Positions 50,511 through 59,005 of a stretch of 64,000 bases of DNA are shown here, one piece after another. Numbering within the stretch: the stretch's first letter is position 1; each line of letters starts with the position of its first letter. Made by a program: the position numbers and the translations under genes. The stretch lies in assembly GCF_000482465.1 (NCBI RefSeq), contig NZ_AXVJ01000040.1, forward strand, positions 62,001-126,000, given 5' to 3'. The notes under the pieces were generated by a model, which saw only the letters and a program-made list of their open reading frames with translations, was not told the origin of the DNA and made no database searches. Origin of the DNA: Runella limosa DSM 17973 (GTDB lineage: Bacteria; Bacteroidota; Bacteroidia; Cytophagales; Spirosomataceae).

Positions 50511-51929
50511 CTACATTTTCATCGCCAAGCGCTCAATCGCATCCAGCAATGTCGTCAAATCAGCATCAGTCGTCAGTGGATTCATCAACGAAACCCGCAA
50601 ATACAATTTATCGCGAAGCGTTGTTTGAACAATATAAAAAGCTCCTTCTTCCAGTAATTTTTGGCGAATGGCGGCATTCAACGTTTGGATTTGCTCCGCT
50701 GTGCGCCCTTCTCCCACAAACCGAAAACACACGATGTTGCTTTCGGGCGCTAAGGCCAATTCAAAACCTTTCCGTTCGTTTACGATTTGCGCAAAACGAA
50801 TGGAAAGGTCGTGTAATGTCTCTACATTTTCGGTAAAAATCTCCTCTCCGTAGGTTTTAAGAATGGCGTATATTTTTACACTCATCATCAGTTTCGTACA
50901 CTCAAAAGTCCGCTTGCCTGAGTTAAACCATTCTTGCGAGCCTTGATTTGCCCACAAATACTGCGCTTTTTGGTGAAATGTCTGAAACGAATCTTGGTTT
51001 CTTTTAAAAAGCAAAGCCGTTGCCAAGGCGGGTGTTAATAACATTTTGTGCCAATCAATCACCACCGAATCCGCTCGCTCGATGCCCTTTACCAATGGTT
51101 TATAGCGTTCAGAAAAAACCACTGCCCCGCCGTGTGCTCCGTCCACATGAAACCATAATTGGTGTTTTTTACAAAAATCGGCAATGGCTACTAAGTCGTC
51201 GTAAGCGCCTGTTGAGGTCGAGCAAGCACTTCCAACGACCGCAATCACTTTTCGACCACTTTGAACCGCTTTTTGGTAATAATCTTCCAACAACTCTGTT
51301 CGCATCTGAAAACGTGCGTTGGTCGGGATTTTAATAATGCCATCACTCCCCATCCCCATGGTTCTTGCCGCGCGGTCGATGCAGTAATGTGCTTCTTCTG
51401 ACACCAATACCGCCAAAGGTTGTTCGTGGCCATTTTCCCACACCTCTGTCTGGGTAGCGCGAGCGGTGAGCAGCGCGGTGAGGTTCGCCAACGTCCCTCC
51501 CGAAGTCAATAGCCCGCTGGCCTCCGCCCCAAACCCGATTTTTTGAGTCAACAATTCGCTCAAAATGCGCTCAAGGGGGTTGGACACCAGTCCCATTTCA
51601 TAGACTGCCATGCCGTTGTTCAACAAGCTAGTCAGCATTCCCGCCATGGCTGCCATCGGCAACGGCGGCGACACTTGGTGCCCCATGTACCGTGGATGGT
51701 GTAGGTGCGTCGATTTTTTAATGACTTCGTCAAAAAAATCGGCCGCATCGCCCACTCCGTTTTCAAAGTTTTCTTGCCAAAAAAGCAGGCTATCTTCGGG
51801 GGCTTGATAGGGAATGACGGTTTCGACTTCTTGGCTTTGCACTGCCGCTAAATAGTCGGCCAGTTGATCAACTAATTGATGAGCTTCTTTTCGGAAATGC
51901 TCGGAAGAATACGCCTCTTGTAAACGCAT
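50511..51929 (-). CDS. PLP-dependent decarboxylase (group II, aromatic-amino-acid/diaminobutyrate-like)
   Basis: 472 residues. Features of the family: HPRYMGHQVSPPLPMAAMAG at the N-terminus, GLLTSGGTLANLTALLTAR for cofactor phosphate, LWFHVDGAHGGAVVF with the Asp and His, and the PLP lysine in VVIDWHKMLLTP. DWHK followed by MLL resembles the L-2,4-diaminobutyrate and aromatic-L-amino-acid decarboxylase group. Substrate not predictable. Near the C-terminus strand and helix arrangement is complete. Confidence 0.92.
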   Translation of the reverse strand: MRLQEAYSSEHFRKEAHQLVDQLADYLAAVQSQEVETVIPYQAPEDSLLFWQENFENGVGDAADFFDEVIKKSTHLHHPRYMGHQVSPPLPMAAMAGMLTSLLNNGMAVYEMGLVSNPLERILSELLTQKIGFGAEASGLLTSGGTLANLTALLTARATQTEVWENGHEQPLAVLVSEEAHYCIDRAARTMGMGSDGIIKIPTNARFQMRTELLEDYYQKAVQSGRKVIAVVGSACSTSTGAYDDLVAIADFCKKHQLWFHVDGAHGGAVVFSERYKPLVKGIERADSVVIDWHKMLLTPALATALLFKRNQDSFQTFHQKAQYLWANQGSQEWFNSGKRTFECTKLMMSVKIYAILKTYGEEIFTENVETLHDLSIRFAQIVNERKGFELALAPESNIVCFRFVGEGRTAEQIQTLNAAIRQKLLEEGAFYIVQTTLRDKLYLRVSLMNPLTTDADLTTLLDAIERLAMKM

Positions 51930-51943
51930 TTGGGGAATAGGCT

Positions 51944-52018
51944 ATCACGCAGAGTTGCTAAGACGCAAAGAAATCAGGGTGAGTAATAGCTTTGCACAGT
52001 TCTCTGTCGCGGTGAATT
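51944..52018. repeat. CACGCAGAG/ACGCAAAG dispersed intergenic repeat
   Basis: The words CACGCAGAG, AAGACGCAAAG and CTCTGTCGCGGTGAA match a short repeat type seen between genes across Bacteroidota. Part of the gene-free 413 bp gap 51930-52342. Confidence 0.5.
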
Positions 52019-52088
52019 ATGATTGTATTGAGTAAATTAACAAATTTTCAAATTGAATGAATGCATTAAAATATAGAGTAGCTATTGA

Positions 52089-52313
52089 TTGCTCCAGAGG
52101 AGCTAAATCTTAGTAGGAAAATGAATCAAATCCCCCACAAAGCCCCATCTGGGCGGTCGACATTCGGTGAAAGATGTCACCCCGATGGGGCTTTTGAATT
52201 GCTTTTACCCCCTTTTTTCTACTAAGATTTAGCCTCGCTGAGGCTACTTTTTTTAATAAGTTTAACCTGTCTTTCTACTAAGATGTTGCTCCTCTGGAGC
52301 AATATCTTAGTAG
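52089..52313. repeat. cluster of REP-like palindromes (GCTCCAGAGGAGC and AGCCCCATC types)
   Basis: Within a gene-free gap. 52091-52117 has GCTCCAGAGGAGCTAAATC then TTAGTAGG. AGCCCCATC (52141-52149) pairs with GATGGGGCT (52184-52192). 52219-52245 is CTACTAAGATTTAGCCTC with GCTGAGGCT. 52275-52313 is a 39-base hairpin: CTACTAAGAT and TTGCTCC pair with GGAGCAA and ATCTTAGTAG. The first and last elements are inverted copies. No RAYT transposase is in the window. Confidence 0.85.
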
Positions 52314-52342
52314 CTTGTCTTTTAATGTGCTCATTAAATTTT

Positions 52343-54301
52343 CTATAAATCTTCAATTCGGAATAAATGAAAAGGTAATAGATACGGGTCAAGTTCGATG
52401 TAGTTATACTCCCCTTTCCAAACGTACTTGGAACCCGTTAGCAAATCGTGGACAATGAAATCTTCCCAACCTGCTTTCCCAATTTTATGCAACGGAATCC
52501 GCACAGTGTTGCCTCGACGGTTGTACCCGTCCAAATTCACCACGCACAAAATACGATTGCCATCGCGGTGCGTTTTGAGATAGGCCAAAAGTTGGTCGTC
52601 ATTGATGTCACAAAACGTAATGTTATTGGTTTGTTGTAAAGCCGCATTCTCTTTTCGGGCGCGGTTTACTTGCGTTATGACGTAAGTAAGTTTGTTGGTA
52701 TGGTTCCAATCCCAGTGTTTGATTTCGTATTTTTCGGAGTTCCAGTATTCTTCTTTTCCTGGAAAAGCCTCATGTACCATAAATTCATAGGTAGGGCCAA
52801 AAATTCCGTAGTTCGACGACAACGTCGCGGCCATAAAATAGCGAATCAAGAAATTTGGCTCATGTCCCGACTGCAACAACGGCGGGTTGATGTCGTGGGT
52901 ATTAGGCCAGAAATTGGGGCGGAAATAGTGTTTCATTTCCGTTTGCGTTAGCTCGGTCATGTACGCTACTAACTCCTCCTTCGACGTTCGCCAAGTGTAG
53001 TACGTATAAGACTGATTATAACCACCTTTAGCCAACCGTTGCATTACTTTCGGACGCGTAAACGCTTCAGCCAAAAATATCATATCAGGATATTTTTTCT
53101 TGGTTTCGGCAATTACCCAATCCCAAAACGCAAACGCTTTTGTGTGGGGATTATCCACCCGAATAATACGCACGCCCCACTCAGCCCACACAAAAATAAT
53201 GCGACGAAGCTCCAACCATAAGCTTTCCCAAGCTTCCGTTTCGAAATTGATGGGATAAATATCTTGGTATTTTTTTGGTGGATTTTCGGCATATTGAATC
53301 GTTCCGTCAGGGCGAATCTTAAACCATTCGGGATGATTTTTGGCCCAAGGGTGGTCGGGTGAACACTGAATCGCTAAGTCCATCGCAATCTCCATTCCGT
53401 GGGCTTTGCAGGCCGCAACCAAGGCTTTAAAATCATCGAGTGTTCCCAAGTCAGGATGAATCGCGTCGTGACCACCCAATTCAGAACCAATGCCGTACGG
53501 AACCCCTGGTTCACCAGGCTGGCACAACACATTATTATTTTTTCCCTTCCGAAACTGCATCCCAATCGGGTGAATGGGCGGCAAATAAAGTACATCAAAT
53601 CCCATGCGTTCGATGCGGGGTAGCAAATCTATCACATCTCGGAAAGTTCCGTGCTGCCCTGGCTCTTTAGCAGCCGAACGCGGAAACATCGAATACCACG
53701 TTGAAAAGCCTGCTCTCGGACGGTCAACCCATAGGCTCAGTTCTTTATAACGAGCCACATTTTCACGATATGCGTACTTTTCTATCCATTCGGCCATTTG
53801 TTCGCCGATGGCCAACAGCACCGCTTCGTTATAGCGCTTTTCGTCTCTAAATGCCTTTATAGCCTCCTGAATCGCTTTTTTATCTTCTTTTGAAGCATTT
53901 TTTAACGTCTTTTCCAGCAAACTCGCCCCCACCAACAGTTCACTATTGACGTGCTGCGCATCGCGAATTTTGAGGGTAATTTCGTGTTCCCACGACGCGA
54001 GATGATCTACCCACGCTTCGATGGTATAAAGATAATCTCCTTCTTTTTCGACGGTAAATTGCCCTTCCCAGCGGTCGTTATTAACAAACCGCATGGGTAC
54101 TTCAGACCATTTTTTTTCGGATTGATGTTTAAAACAGAGGCGGGCGGCGGTTTTATCGTGTCCATCACAAAAGATGTCCGCTTCTACCTGAATCACTTCG
54201 TTGGGAACAGCTTTGATATAAAACTGTCCTCCGTCTAGCTCAGGGGTTACTTTTTCAATGATAACGCGGTTTTTTCCAGCAATTTCGGCAAGATTCATCA
54301 T
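52343..54301 (-). CDS. glgE: alpha-1,4-glucan:maltose-1-phosphate maltosyltransferase
   Basis: 652 residues, the usual length. N-terminal DUF3416 beta domain (about 10-115: FYIKAVPNEVIQVEADIFCD), then a GH13_3 catalytic domain. FDVLYLPPIHPIG, AMDLAIQCSPDHPWA, GVRIIRVDNPHTKAF with the nucleophile Asp, MIFLAEAFTRP with the acid Glu, and NFWPNTHDINPP are GlgE-type. It adds maltose units from maltose-1-phosphate to alpha-glucan. No treS or pep2 gene adjacent. Upstream AUG at 54301 or 54298. Confidence 0.95.
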   Translation of the reverse strand: MMNLAEIAGKNRVIIEKVTPELDGGQFYIKAVPNEVIQVEADIFCDGHDKTAARLCFKHQSEKKWSEVPMRFVNNDRWEGQFTVEKEGDYLYTIEAWVDHLASWEHEITLKIRDAQHVNSELLVGASLLEKTLKNASKEDKKAIQEAIKAFRDEKRYNEAVLLAIGEQMAEWIEKYAYRENVARYKELSLWVDRPRAGFSTWYSMFPRSAAKEPGQHGTFRDVIDLLPRIERMGFDVLYLPPIHPIGMQFRKGKNNNVLCQPGEPGVPYGIGSELGGHDAIHPDLGTLDDFKALVAACKAHGMEIAMDLAIQCSPDHPWAKNHPEWFKIRPDGTIQYAENPPKKYQDIYPINFETEAWESLWLELRRIIFVWAEWGVRIIRVDNPHTKAFAFWDWVIAETKKKYPDMIFLAEAFTRPKVMQRLAKGGYNQSYTYYTWRTSKEELVAYMTELTQTEMKHYFRPNFWPNTHDINPPLLQSGHEPNFLIRYFMAATLSSNYGIFGPTYEFMVHEAFPGKEEYWNSEKYEIKHWDWNHTNKLTYVITQVNRARKENAALQQTNNITFCDINDDQLLAYLKTHRDGNRILCVVNLDGYNRRGNTVRIPLHKIGKAGWEDFIVHDLLTGSKYVWKGEYNYIELDPYLLPFHLFRIEDL

Positions 54302-54330
54302 AGGTTTATTTGGTTTTACGCCCTAAACCT

Positions 54331-54365
54331 AAAAAAATACCCCGACGTGAACAAGCGTCGGGGTA
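54331..54365 (-). terminator. intrinsic terminator after XRE gene
   Basis: Ten-base-pair stem TACCCCGACG (54338-54347) with CGTCGGGGTA (54356-54365). On the minus strand a run of T follows (54337-54331). Placed 20 bp past the XRE stop. Confidence 0.88.
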
Positions 54366-54385
54366 GGGATTTATTATTTCTTGGC

Positions 54386-54760
54386 TTAAAAACCAATCCG
54401 TTGTCGTTCGGCGGGAACTTGCGTACGTTCGCGCAGCAAATCTATGACGATTCTTCCTGCTAATTTTTCTTTTAATAGCTGATTTTCAAGGCGTAGCTTT
54501 TCGTTCTCCATCTGAAGTTTTTCAAGCTCTAACTGTTGAATTTGGGAAGTAATAGCATCATCTTCACCCATTAAACGCCCCAATGAAGTCGAAAATACCT
54601 GGGCAATACTTTGGAGCCGCGAAAGGGTCAAATCGGTTTTACCTCGTTCAATATCTCCGTAGGCTGTGGTAGAGATACCGAGCATATCGGCCACATTTTC
54701 TTGCGAAAAGCCTTTTTCGAGGCGAAGGAGTCGGATTTTTTCAGCAATCGTTTTCATCAT
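54386..54760 (-). CDS. XRE-family HTH transcriptional regulator with C-terminal coiled coil
   Basis: 124 residues. HTH at about 8-62: IRLLRLEKGFSQENVADMLG, then TTAYGDIERGKTDLTLSRLQ. A C-terminal leucine-rich coiled coil (about 75-105, QQLELEKLQMENEKLRLENQ) should dimerise it. Targets unknown. It faces the same way as the small Ala/Thr lipoprotein gene upstream. Confidence 0.9.
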   Translation of the reverse strand: MMKTIAEKIRLLRLEKGFSQENVADMLGISTTAYGDIERGKTDLTLSRLQSIAQVFSTSLGRLMGEDDAITSQIQQLELEKLQMENEKLRLENQLLKEKLAGRIVIDLLRERTQVPAERQRIGF

Positions 54761-54834
54761 GCTATAAAAACGACGAAAGCTTCGCGAAGGTTCGCAAAGC
54801 TTTCATTTGTTGTACTCGTTTGTTGCGGCGAAAA

Positions 54835-55017
54835 TTATTTCGCAGCTGAAGTATCAGCAGCAGTAGTATCAACAGCAGCAGTAGTATCAACAGCAGCAGT
54901 AGTGTCAACTGCAGCAGCAGCTGTAGTGTCAGTAGTAGCAGCTTCTTCAGTTTTACCGCCACAAGCTGCTAGAGTCATCATACCAGCAACAAATAAGAAT
55001 GCAAATGCCTTTTTCAT
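54835..55017 (-). CDS. small Ala/Thr-rich repeat lipoprotein
   Basis: 60 residues. Signal peptide with lipobox MTLAAC19, then GGKTEEAATTDTT and tandem VDTTAA repeats to the end. The repeat region is encoded by imperfect 18 bp units (minus-strand GTTGATACTACTGCTGCT type), prone to change in number. A strong promoter lies just upstream (55047-55076), so it is probably abundant. Function unknown; low-complexity surface or periplasmic tether. Confidence 0.8.
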   Translation of the reverse strand: MKKAFAFLFVAGMMTLAACGGKTEEAATTDTTAAAAVDTTAAVDTTAAVDTTAADTSAAK

Positions 55018-55046
55018 TTTTTGTGATGTTTTTAAGGTTTCCGTTA

Positions 55047-55076
55047 CAAAGGTAAATACATTTTTAATATTTGCAA
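55047..55076 (-). promoter_or_regulatory. strong sigma-A type promoter for small lipoprotein
   Basis: On the minus strand TTG (55076-55074), 19 bp, then TACCTTTG (55054-55047): a perfect fit to the Bacteroidota consensus. Start of transcription near 55041 leaves a leader of about 25 nt. Confidence 0.8.
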
Positions 55077-55370
55077 TGGTTTCCTTAAAAAAAAATTAAA
55101 AAATTATTAAAGTTCAAATTAATTCTTTGAAAAATACAATTTTTTAACATTTTCCCTTTCTAGGGCGAGTAAAAAAGAGGTAAAAGTCGCTAGTAATTTT
55201 CCTTAACTTTTTGATTATGTGCTGGTTTAGCTAGTTTCATTTTTATTGTTTCCTCAAAAATTTTTCACTGATTAATCTCAAAGAAACAACTTTACTTTTT
55301 GATTCAACTGGGGTTTTACGTATAATTGCTACCATTCATTTCCCATTTTTCTCAACCTTTTTCAACCTCA
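55077..55370. other. AT-rich gene-free stretch between divergent genes
   Basis: About 290 bp, very AT-rich with several poly-A and poly-T runs. I see no ORF with coding character, no repeat and no RNA structure. It should hold the promoter of the DUF4190 gene; the best -7 candidate (TACTTTTTG near 55290) has an extra T. Confidence 0.5.
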
Positions 55371-56009
55371 ATGAAAAATCTCTTTTACCTTTTTACACTC
55401 GTTGTACTATTTGCTTCCTGTCAAAAACGGGCGTACGTCACTTTCATTCCTGCTCCTACTTTTGAGTACCACTCTAGCCCACAAAAGGGGCAAGTACACG
55501 CTCATACCCCTGAAATAACGGCTGAAGCACTTGCTTCTGTACCGCAGGAAGATAATGCTCCAGCCATCCCCGAAGAAAGCGCTTCTACTGAAATAGCAGC
55601 TGCTTCAACAGAGCTTGCTTCTACCACAAACACCACCTTTCAGCCTAAAAAAGTATCATTAAAACAACGCATAGCCCAACGAGTGGTAGAACGTAAACTC
55701 ACGAAAATGGGCGTTTTAAAGCATACACAACCCAAAGCCGCCAAAACCGACGGAGTATCAGTTGCCTCATTTCTAGCCGCCATTCTTGGCATCGTAGGTT
55801 TATTTGCCACGGGTTGGCTCTTTTTAATTGGAATGGTCGCTGCCATTGTCCTCGGCTTTATTGGTCTCAGCCGCGTTCGTCATAGCAACGGGCAACTCAG
55901 CGGAAGAGGCTGGGCCATTGCTGGGCTTGTTCTAGGTTTTATCGAACTTTTGTTATTAATCCTTGGCGTCTTGTTTGTTGCGGCTTTGATTAGCGGCTTT
56001 GGCGCTTAA
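55371..56009 (+). CDS. DUF4190-domain lipoprotein
   Basis: 212 residues from the ATG at 55371 (KNLFYLFTLVVLFASC), chosen because it gives a lipobox at Cys17. A low-complexity Ala/Glu/Thr stretch follows to about 85. The C-terminal half holds three hydrophobic segments with LGFIGLSRVRHSNGQLSGRG between them, the DUF4190 pattern. A combination of lipid anchor and membrane helices is unusual but common in this family in Cytophagales. Function unknown. Confidence 0.8.
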   Translation: MKNLFYLFTLVVLFASCQKRAYVTFIPAPTFEYHSSPQKGQVHAHTPEITAEALASVPQEDNAPAIPEESASTEIAAASTELASTTNTTFQPKKVSLKQRIAQRVVERKLTKMGVLKHTQPKAAKTDGVSVASFLAAILGIVGLFATGWLFLIGMVAAIVLGFIGLSRVRHSNGQLSGRGWAIAGLVLGFIELLLLILGVLFVAALISGFGA

Positions 56010-56021
56010 TTGTATTTTTTT

Positions 56022-56750
56022 ATGAAAAGAACCTTGGTCATAGGTGACATACACGGTGGTTTGCGTGCGTTACAGCAAGTAATGCAACGGGCTACTGTCA
56101 CGACCGAGGATACGCTCATTTTTTTGGGCGATTATGTCGATGGCTGGAGCGAATCGGCCCAAGTCATTGATTTTTTGATGAAGCTTTCGTCAAAACAACC
56201 CTGTATTTTTATCAAAGGAAACCACGATTTATGGTGTGAGGGCTGGCTTGAAATGGGCCTTGCCCCGCACCACTGGTTGCTGCACGGCGGAAGTAGCACG
56301 GCCAAAAGTTATCAACGCTACAACATTGAGGCCAAGCTGGCTCATTTGGCTTTTTTTAGTCAAATGAAATATTACTACATTGATTCTCAAAACCGTTTGT
56401 TTGTACACGGCGGCTTTACGTCGGTTTACGGCCCCGAACAAGAAGAGGATGAAACCATTTGTTGCTGGGATCGTACCTTGTGGGAAACGGCAGTTAGTAT
56501 GGATAAAAACCTGTCTTCAACGCTTTACCCTAAGCGTTTTAAGCGCTTCAAAGAAATTTTTATTGGCCACACGCCAACCCTCAATTACAACACTGATTTG
56601 CCCATGCACCGTGCCAACATTTGGAATATCGATACAGGCGCTGCTTTTCACGGAAAACTCACATTAATGGATGCTACCACCAAAGAATATTGGCAAAGTG
56701 ACATCCTCCAAACCCTCTACCCTGGCGAAGAAGGAAGGGGGAAGAAGTGA
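56022..56750 (+). CDS. calcineurin-like metallophosphoesterase (PrpA/ApaH-like)
   Basis: 242 residues from the ATG at 56022; an in-frame TTG at 56010 is less likely. Metal ligands lie in VIGDIHGGLRAL, FLGDYVDGWSES, FIKGNHDLWCEG, LFVHGGF and FIGHTPTLNY, the full phosphoprotein phosphatase set. It is likely a Ser/Thr phosphatase or a dinucleotide polyphosphate hydrolase. Follows the DUF4190 gene closely. Confidence 0.93.
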   Translation: MKRTLVIGDIHGGLRALQQVMQRATVTTEDTLIFLGDYVDGWSESAQVIDFLMKLSSKQPCIFIKGNHDLWCEGWLEMGLAPHHWLLHGGSSTAKSYQRYNIEAKLAHLAFFSQMKYYYIDSQNRLFVHGGFTSVYGPEQEEDETICCWDRTLWETAVSMDKNLSSTLYPKRFKRFKEIFIGHTPTLNYNTDLPMHRANIWNIDTGAAFHGKLTLMDATTKEYWQSDILQTLYPGEEGRGKK

Positions 56751-56755
56751 GTTTT

Positions 56756-56938
56756 TAAGTTTACTGTTTGGGGTTTGGGGTTTACTGTTTGAGGTTTGGA
56801 GTTTACTGTTTGAGGTTTGGAGGTTTACTGTTTGGGGTTTGAAGGTTTCATTTTTGGAAAACAGAAAACCCGAAACAAGAAACCCAAAACAGGAAACAAA
56901 AAACCCGAAACCCGAAACAGAAAACCCAAAACAGAAAA
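56756..56938. repeat. GTTTACTGTTTGGGGTTTGG tandem repeats with inverted AAACCC partners
   Basis: About four units of 20-25 bases built on GTTTACTGTTTGRGGTTTGG, followed by units built on GAAACCCAAAACAG that read as the complementary strand. The whole could fold into one long imperfect hairpin. It sits between convergent genes. Confidence 0.75.
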
Positions 56939-56939
56939 A

Positions 56940-57635
56940 CTAACGCATCAACTCTCGAAGAACATCCAGTGATTTGATTTCTCCTAACCCTTCCAGGTGG
57001 ACTTTGTAGAAAAAAATGAGTGCGTCCAGCAATTTGCTGCGTTGAAGACGGTCTAAATGGACTCGGGCTTCGTAAGGCAAATGTATAAACACTTGTACGG
57101 CCTCTCGCATTTCGGATTCGAGGGTATATGGATATAAATTCTCCACCAGTTGCTCCTCAATTTCCTTCACCGTTTCGGGACCAAAACCTAGAAAAAACGC
57201 AAATTTTGCCAAAAATTGAAGGTGAAAATTTTCGTATCCCGCCGTCGTTTCTTCCAAATAAGTGATGGATTCGCTAAGAAATTCAAACAAAGGACTATTA
57301 GTTTCTTCCTCTCTGAGTGTTTTAACCAAAAGTTCGGTGATAAAAAGCGCAATGCTCGATTTTACAAAATCAAACGGGAGACTTTTAAAAGGCAAACTGC
57401 ATTTAATTTCGGATAGACGATGGATGGTTTGTTCTTTACTCTTGTGGTACACCACTAAGTCGAGCAAGGTCAGTGGCTGAAACAACGCAATTCGGTTGGT
57501 TTTGGACTTGGCCGACCTTACGCCGTTCACGATATAGCTCTGAATACCAAACTCTTCCGTGTAGATTTTGGCAATAATCGACGTTTCGCGATAACGAAGG
57601 AAATTAAGTGCTATGCCACGGGTTTTGTGAATCAT
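56940..57635 (-). CDS. recO: DNA repair protein RecO
   Basis: 231 residues. An N-terminal OB fold (KTRGIALNFLRYRETSIIAK, TEEFGIQSYIVNGVRSAKSK) is followed by helices without the zinc cysteines found in some RecO proteins. It loads RecA on SSB-coated DNA in the RecFOR pathway. Full length for Bacteroidota RecO. Confidence 0.92.
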   Translation of the reverse strand: MIHKTRGIALNFLRYRETSIIAKIYTEEFGIQSYIVNGVRSAKSKTNRIALFQPLTLLDLVVYHKSKEQTIHRLSEIKCSLPFKSLPFDFVKSSIALFITELLVKTLREEETNSPLFEFLSESITYLEETTAGYENFHLQFLAKFAFFLGFGPETVKEIEEQLVENLYPYTLESEMREAVQVFIHLPYEARVHLDRLQRSKLLDALIFFYKVHLEGLGEIKSLDVLRELMR

Positions 57636-57713
57636 AAGGGAGATACTGACGAATAGTGGGGCGTGAGTCGTAGGAATTTCAGTAATTTGCCGACCAAATT
57701 AGATGTCAAGTTT

Positions 57714-58505
57714 ATGGAAAAATTGCTAGTAATTAAAATAGGCGGCAACGTCATTGATAATCCTGAAGCCCTCGACCGCTTTCTATCGTCGTTTGCGGGC
57801 TTACCTCAACACAAAATATTGATCCACGGTGGCGGCAAAATCGCGACCCAAGTGGCCGAAAAGTTAGGCATCGAAACCTTGATGGTCGATGGCCGACGCA
57901 TTACCGACGAAGCCATGCTGAACGTCGTCACGATGGTCTATGGAGGTTTGGTAAACAAAACCATCGTTGGAAAACTCCAACAAAAAGACAGCAATGCCAT
58001 TGGGCTCACGGGTGCCGATGCGGCCGTTATCAAGGCCCGCAAACGCCCCGTAAAAGAAATCGACTACGGGTTTGTGGGCGATGTCGAAGCAGTGAATAGC
58101 GACCAACTTTCCGCCTTTCTCCGTGGTGGTCTTGTGCCTATCATTGCCCCTTTGACCTTCGACCCTGCTTCGGGAAGCATGCTCAATACCAACGCCGATA
58201 CCATGGCTTCGTCGGTGGCAGTAGCCTTGGCGGCCCAGTTTGAAGTAAACTTGGTGTATTGTTTTGAGAAAAAAGGCGTCTTGTCTGACCCCACCAACGA
58301 TGACGCAGTCATTCCTCAAATTGCCCCAAGTGCCTACCAAGCTTACAAAGCCGAAGGGGTAATCAATAAAGGAATGATTCCCAAACTTGACAATGCCTTT
58401 GCCGCACTCCAAAATGGCGTCGCCAAAGTAACCATTTGTCATGCCGACCAGCTTGCTACCGCCGTCAATAATGGCACTGCAGGCACCCAACTCATCAACG
58501 AATAA
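57714..58505 (+). CDS. argB: acetylglutamate kinase
   Basis: 263 residues from the ATG at 57714 (EKLLVIKIGGNVIDNPEAL). The amino-acid kinase features are KIGGNVI with Lys and Gly, ILIHGGGKIATQVAEKLG, VMVYGGLVNKTIVGKLQQ, and LNTNADTMASSVAVALAAQ near the C-terminus. Second step of arginine synthesis. In some Bacteroidota the substrate is N-succinylglutamate; sequence alone does not settle this. Confidence 0.93.
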   Translation: MEKLLVIKIGGNVIDNPEALDRFLSSFAGLPQHKILIHGGGKIATQVAEKLGIETLMVDGRRITDEAMLNVVTMVYGGLVNKTIVGKLQQKDSNAIGLTGADAAVIKARKRPVKEIDYGFVGDVEAVNSDQLSAFLRGGLVPIIAPLTFDPASGSMLNTNADTMASSVAVALAAQFEVNLVYCFEKKGVLSDPTNDDAVIPQIAPSAYQAYKAEGVINKGMIPKLDNAFAALQNGVAKVTICHADQLATAVNNGTAGTQLINE

Positions 58506-58540
58506 AAAGTAAATATTTCTAACAACCATACTATTTTTTT

Positions 58541-59005
58541 ATGACTGCCGAACAAAATCTCGCAAAACTTGGAATCACTTTACCACCTCCGCCAGCCAAA
58601 GGAGGGGTTTACACACCTGTCGTTGTCACAGGAAATTTAGCTTATATCTCTGGACACATCTCCTTGGAACTTGACGGTAGTCTGATTGCGGGAAAAGTAG
58701 GCAGAGACTTAACCGCCGACGAAGCCAAAGAAGCTGCTCGTAAAACAGGCTATTTACTTCTTTCGACGCTTCGTTCGCAGTTTGGTAGCCTCGATAAAAT
58801 CAACAAAGTAGTAAAAATATTGGGCATGATTAACGCCATTCCTGAGTTTGAACAACACGCTTACGTCATGAACGGTTGCAGCGAACTGTTCGCTGAAATC
58901 TGGGGAGATGAGCGCGGCGTAGGGGCACGTAGTGCAGTAGGCATGGGTTCATTGCCGCGCATGGCTGCCATCGAAATTGAAGTGATTTTCGAGTTAGCCG
59001 ATTAA
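58541..59005 (+). CDS. RidA-family protein (YjgF/YER057c/UK114)
   Basis: 154 residues of the longer RidA subtype (PF14588-like): opening AEQNLAKLGITLPPPPAKGG, LAYISGHISLELDGSLIAGK, then NGCSELFAEIWGDERGVGAR. Arg in RSAVGMGSLPR fits the active-site arginine. RidA enzymes remove reactive enamine/imine intermediates. 35 bp after argB, so co-transcribed. Confidence 0.9.
   Translation: MTAEQNLAKLGITLPPPPAKGGVYTPVVVTGNLAYISGHISLELDGSLIAGKVGRDLTADEAKEAARKTGYLLLSTLRSQFGSLDKINKVVKILGMINAIPEFEQHAYVMNGCSELFAEIWGDERGVGARSAVGMGSLPRMAAIEIEVIFELAD

Noticed and set aside
52343-54301. Ordinary alpha-amylase or GlgB
   Set aside because: The DUF3416 N-domain and GH13_3 motifs (FDVLYLPPIHPIG, FWPNTHDINPP) are specific to GlgE.
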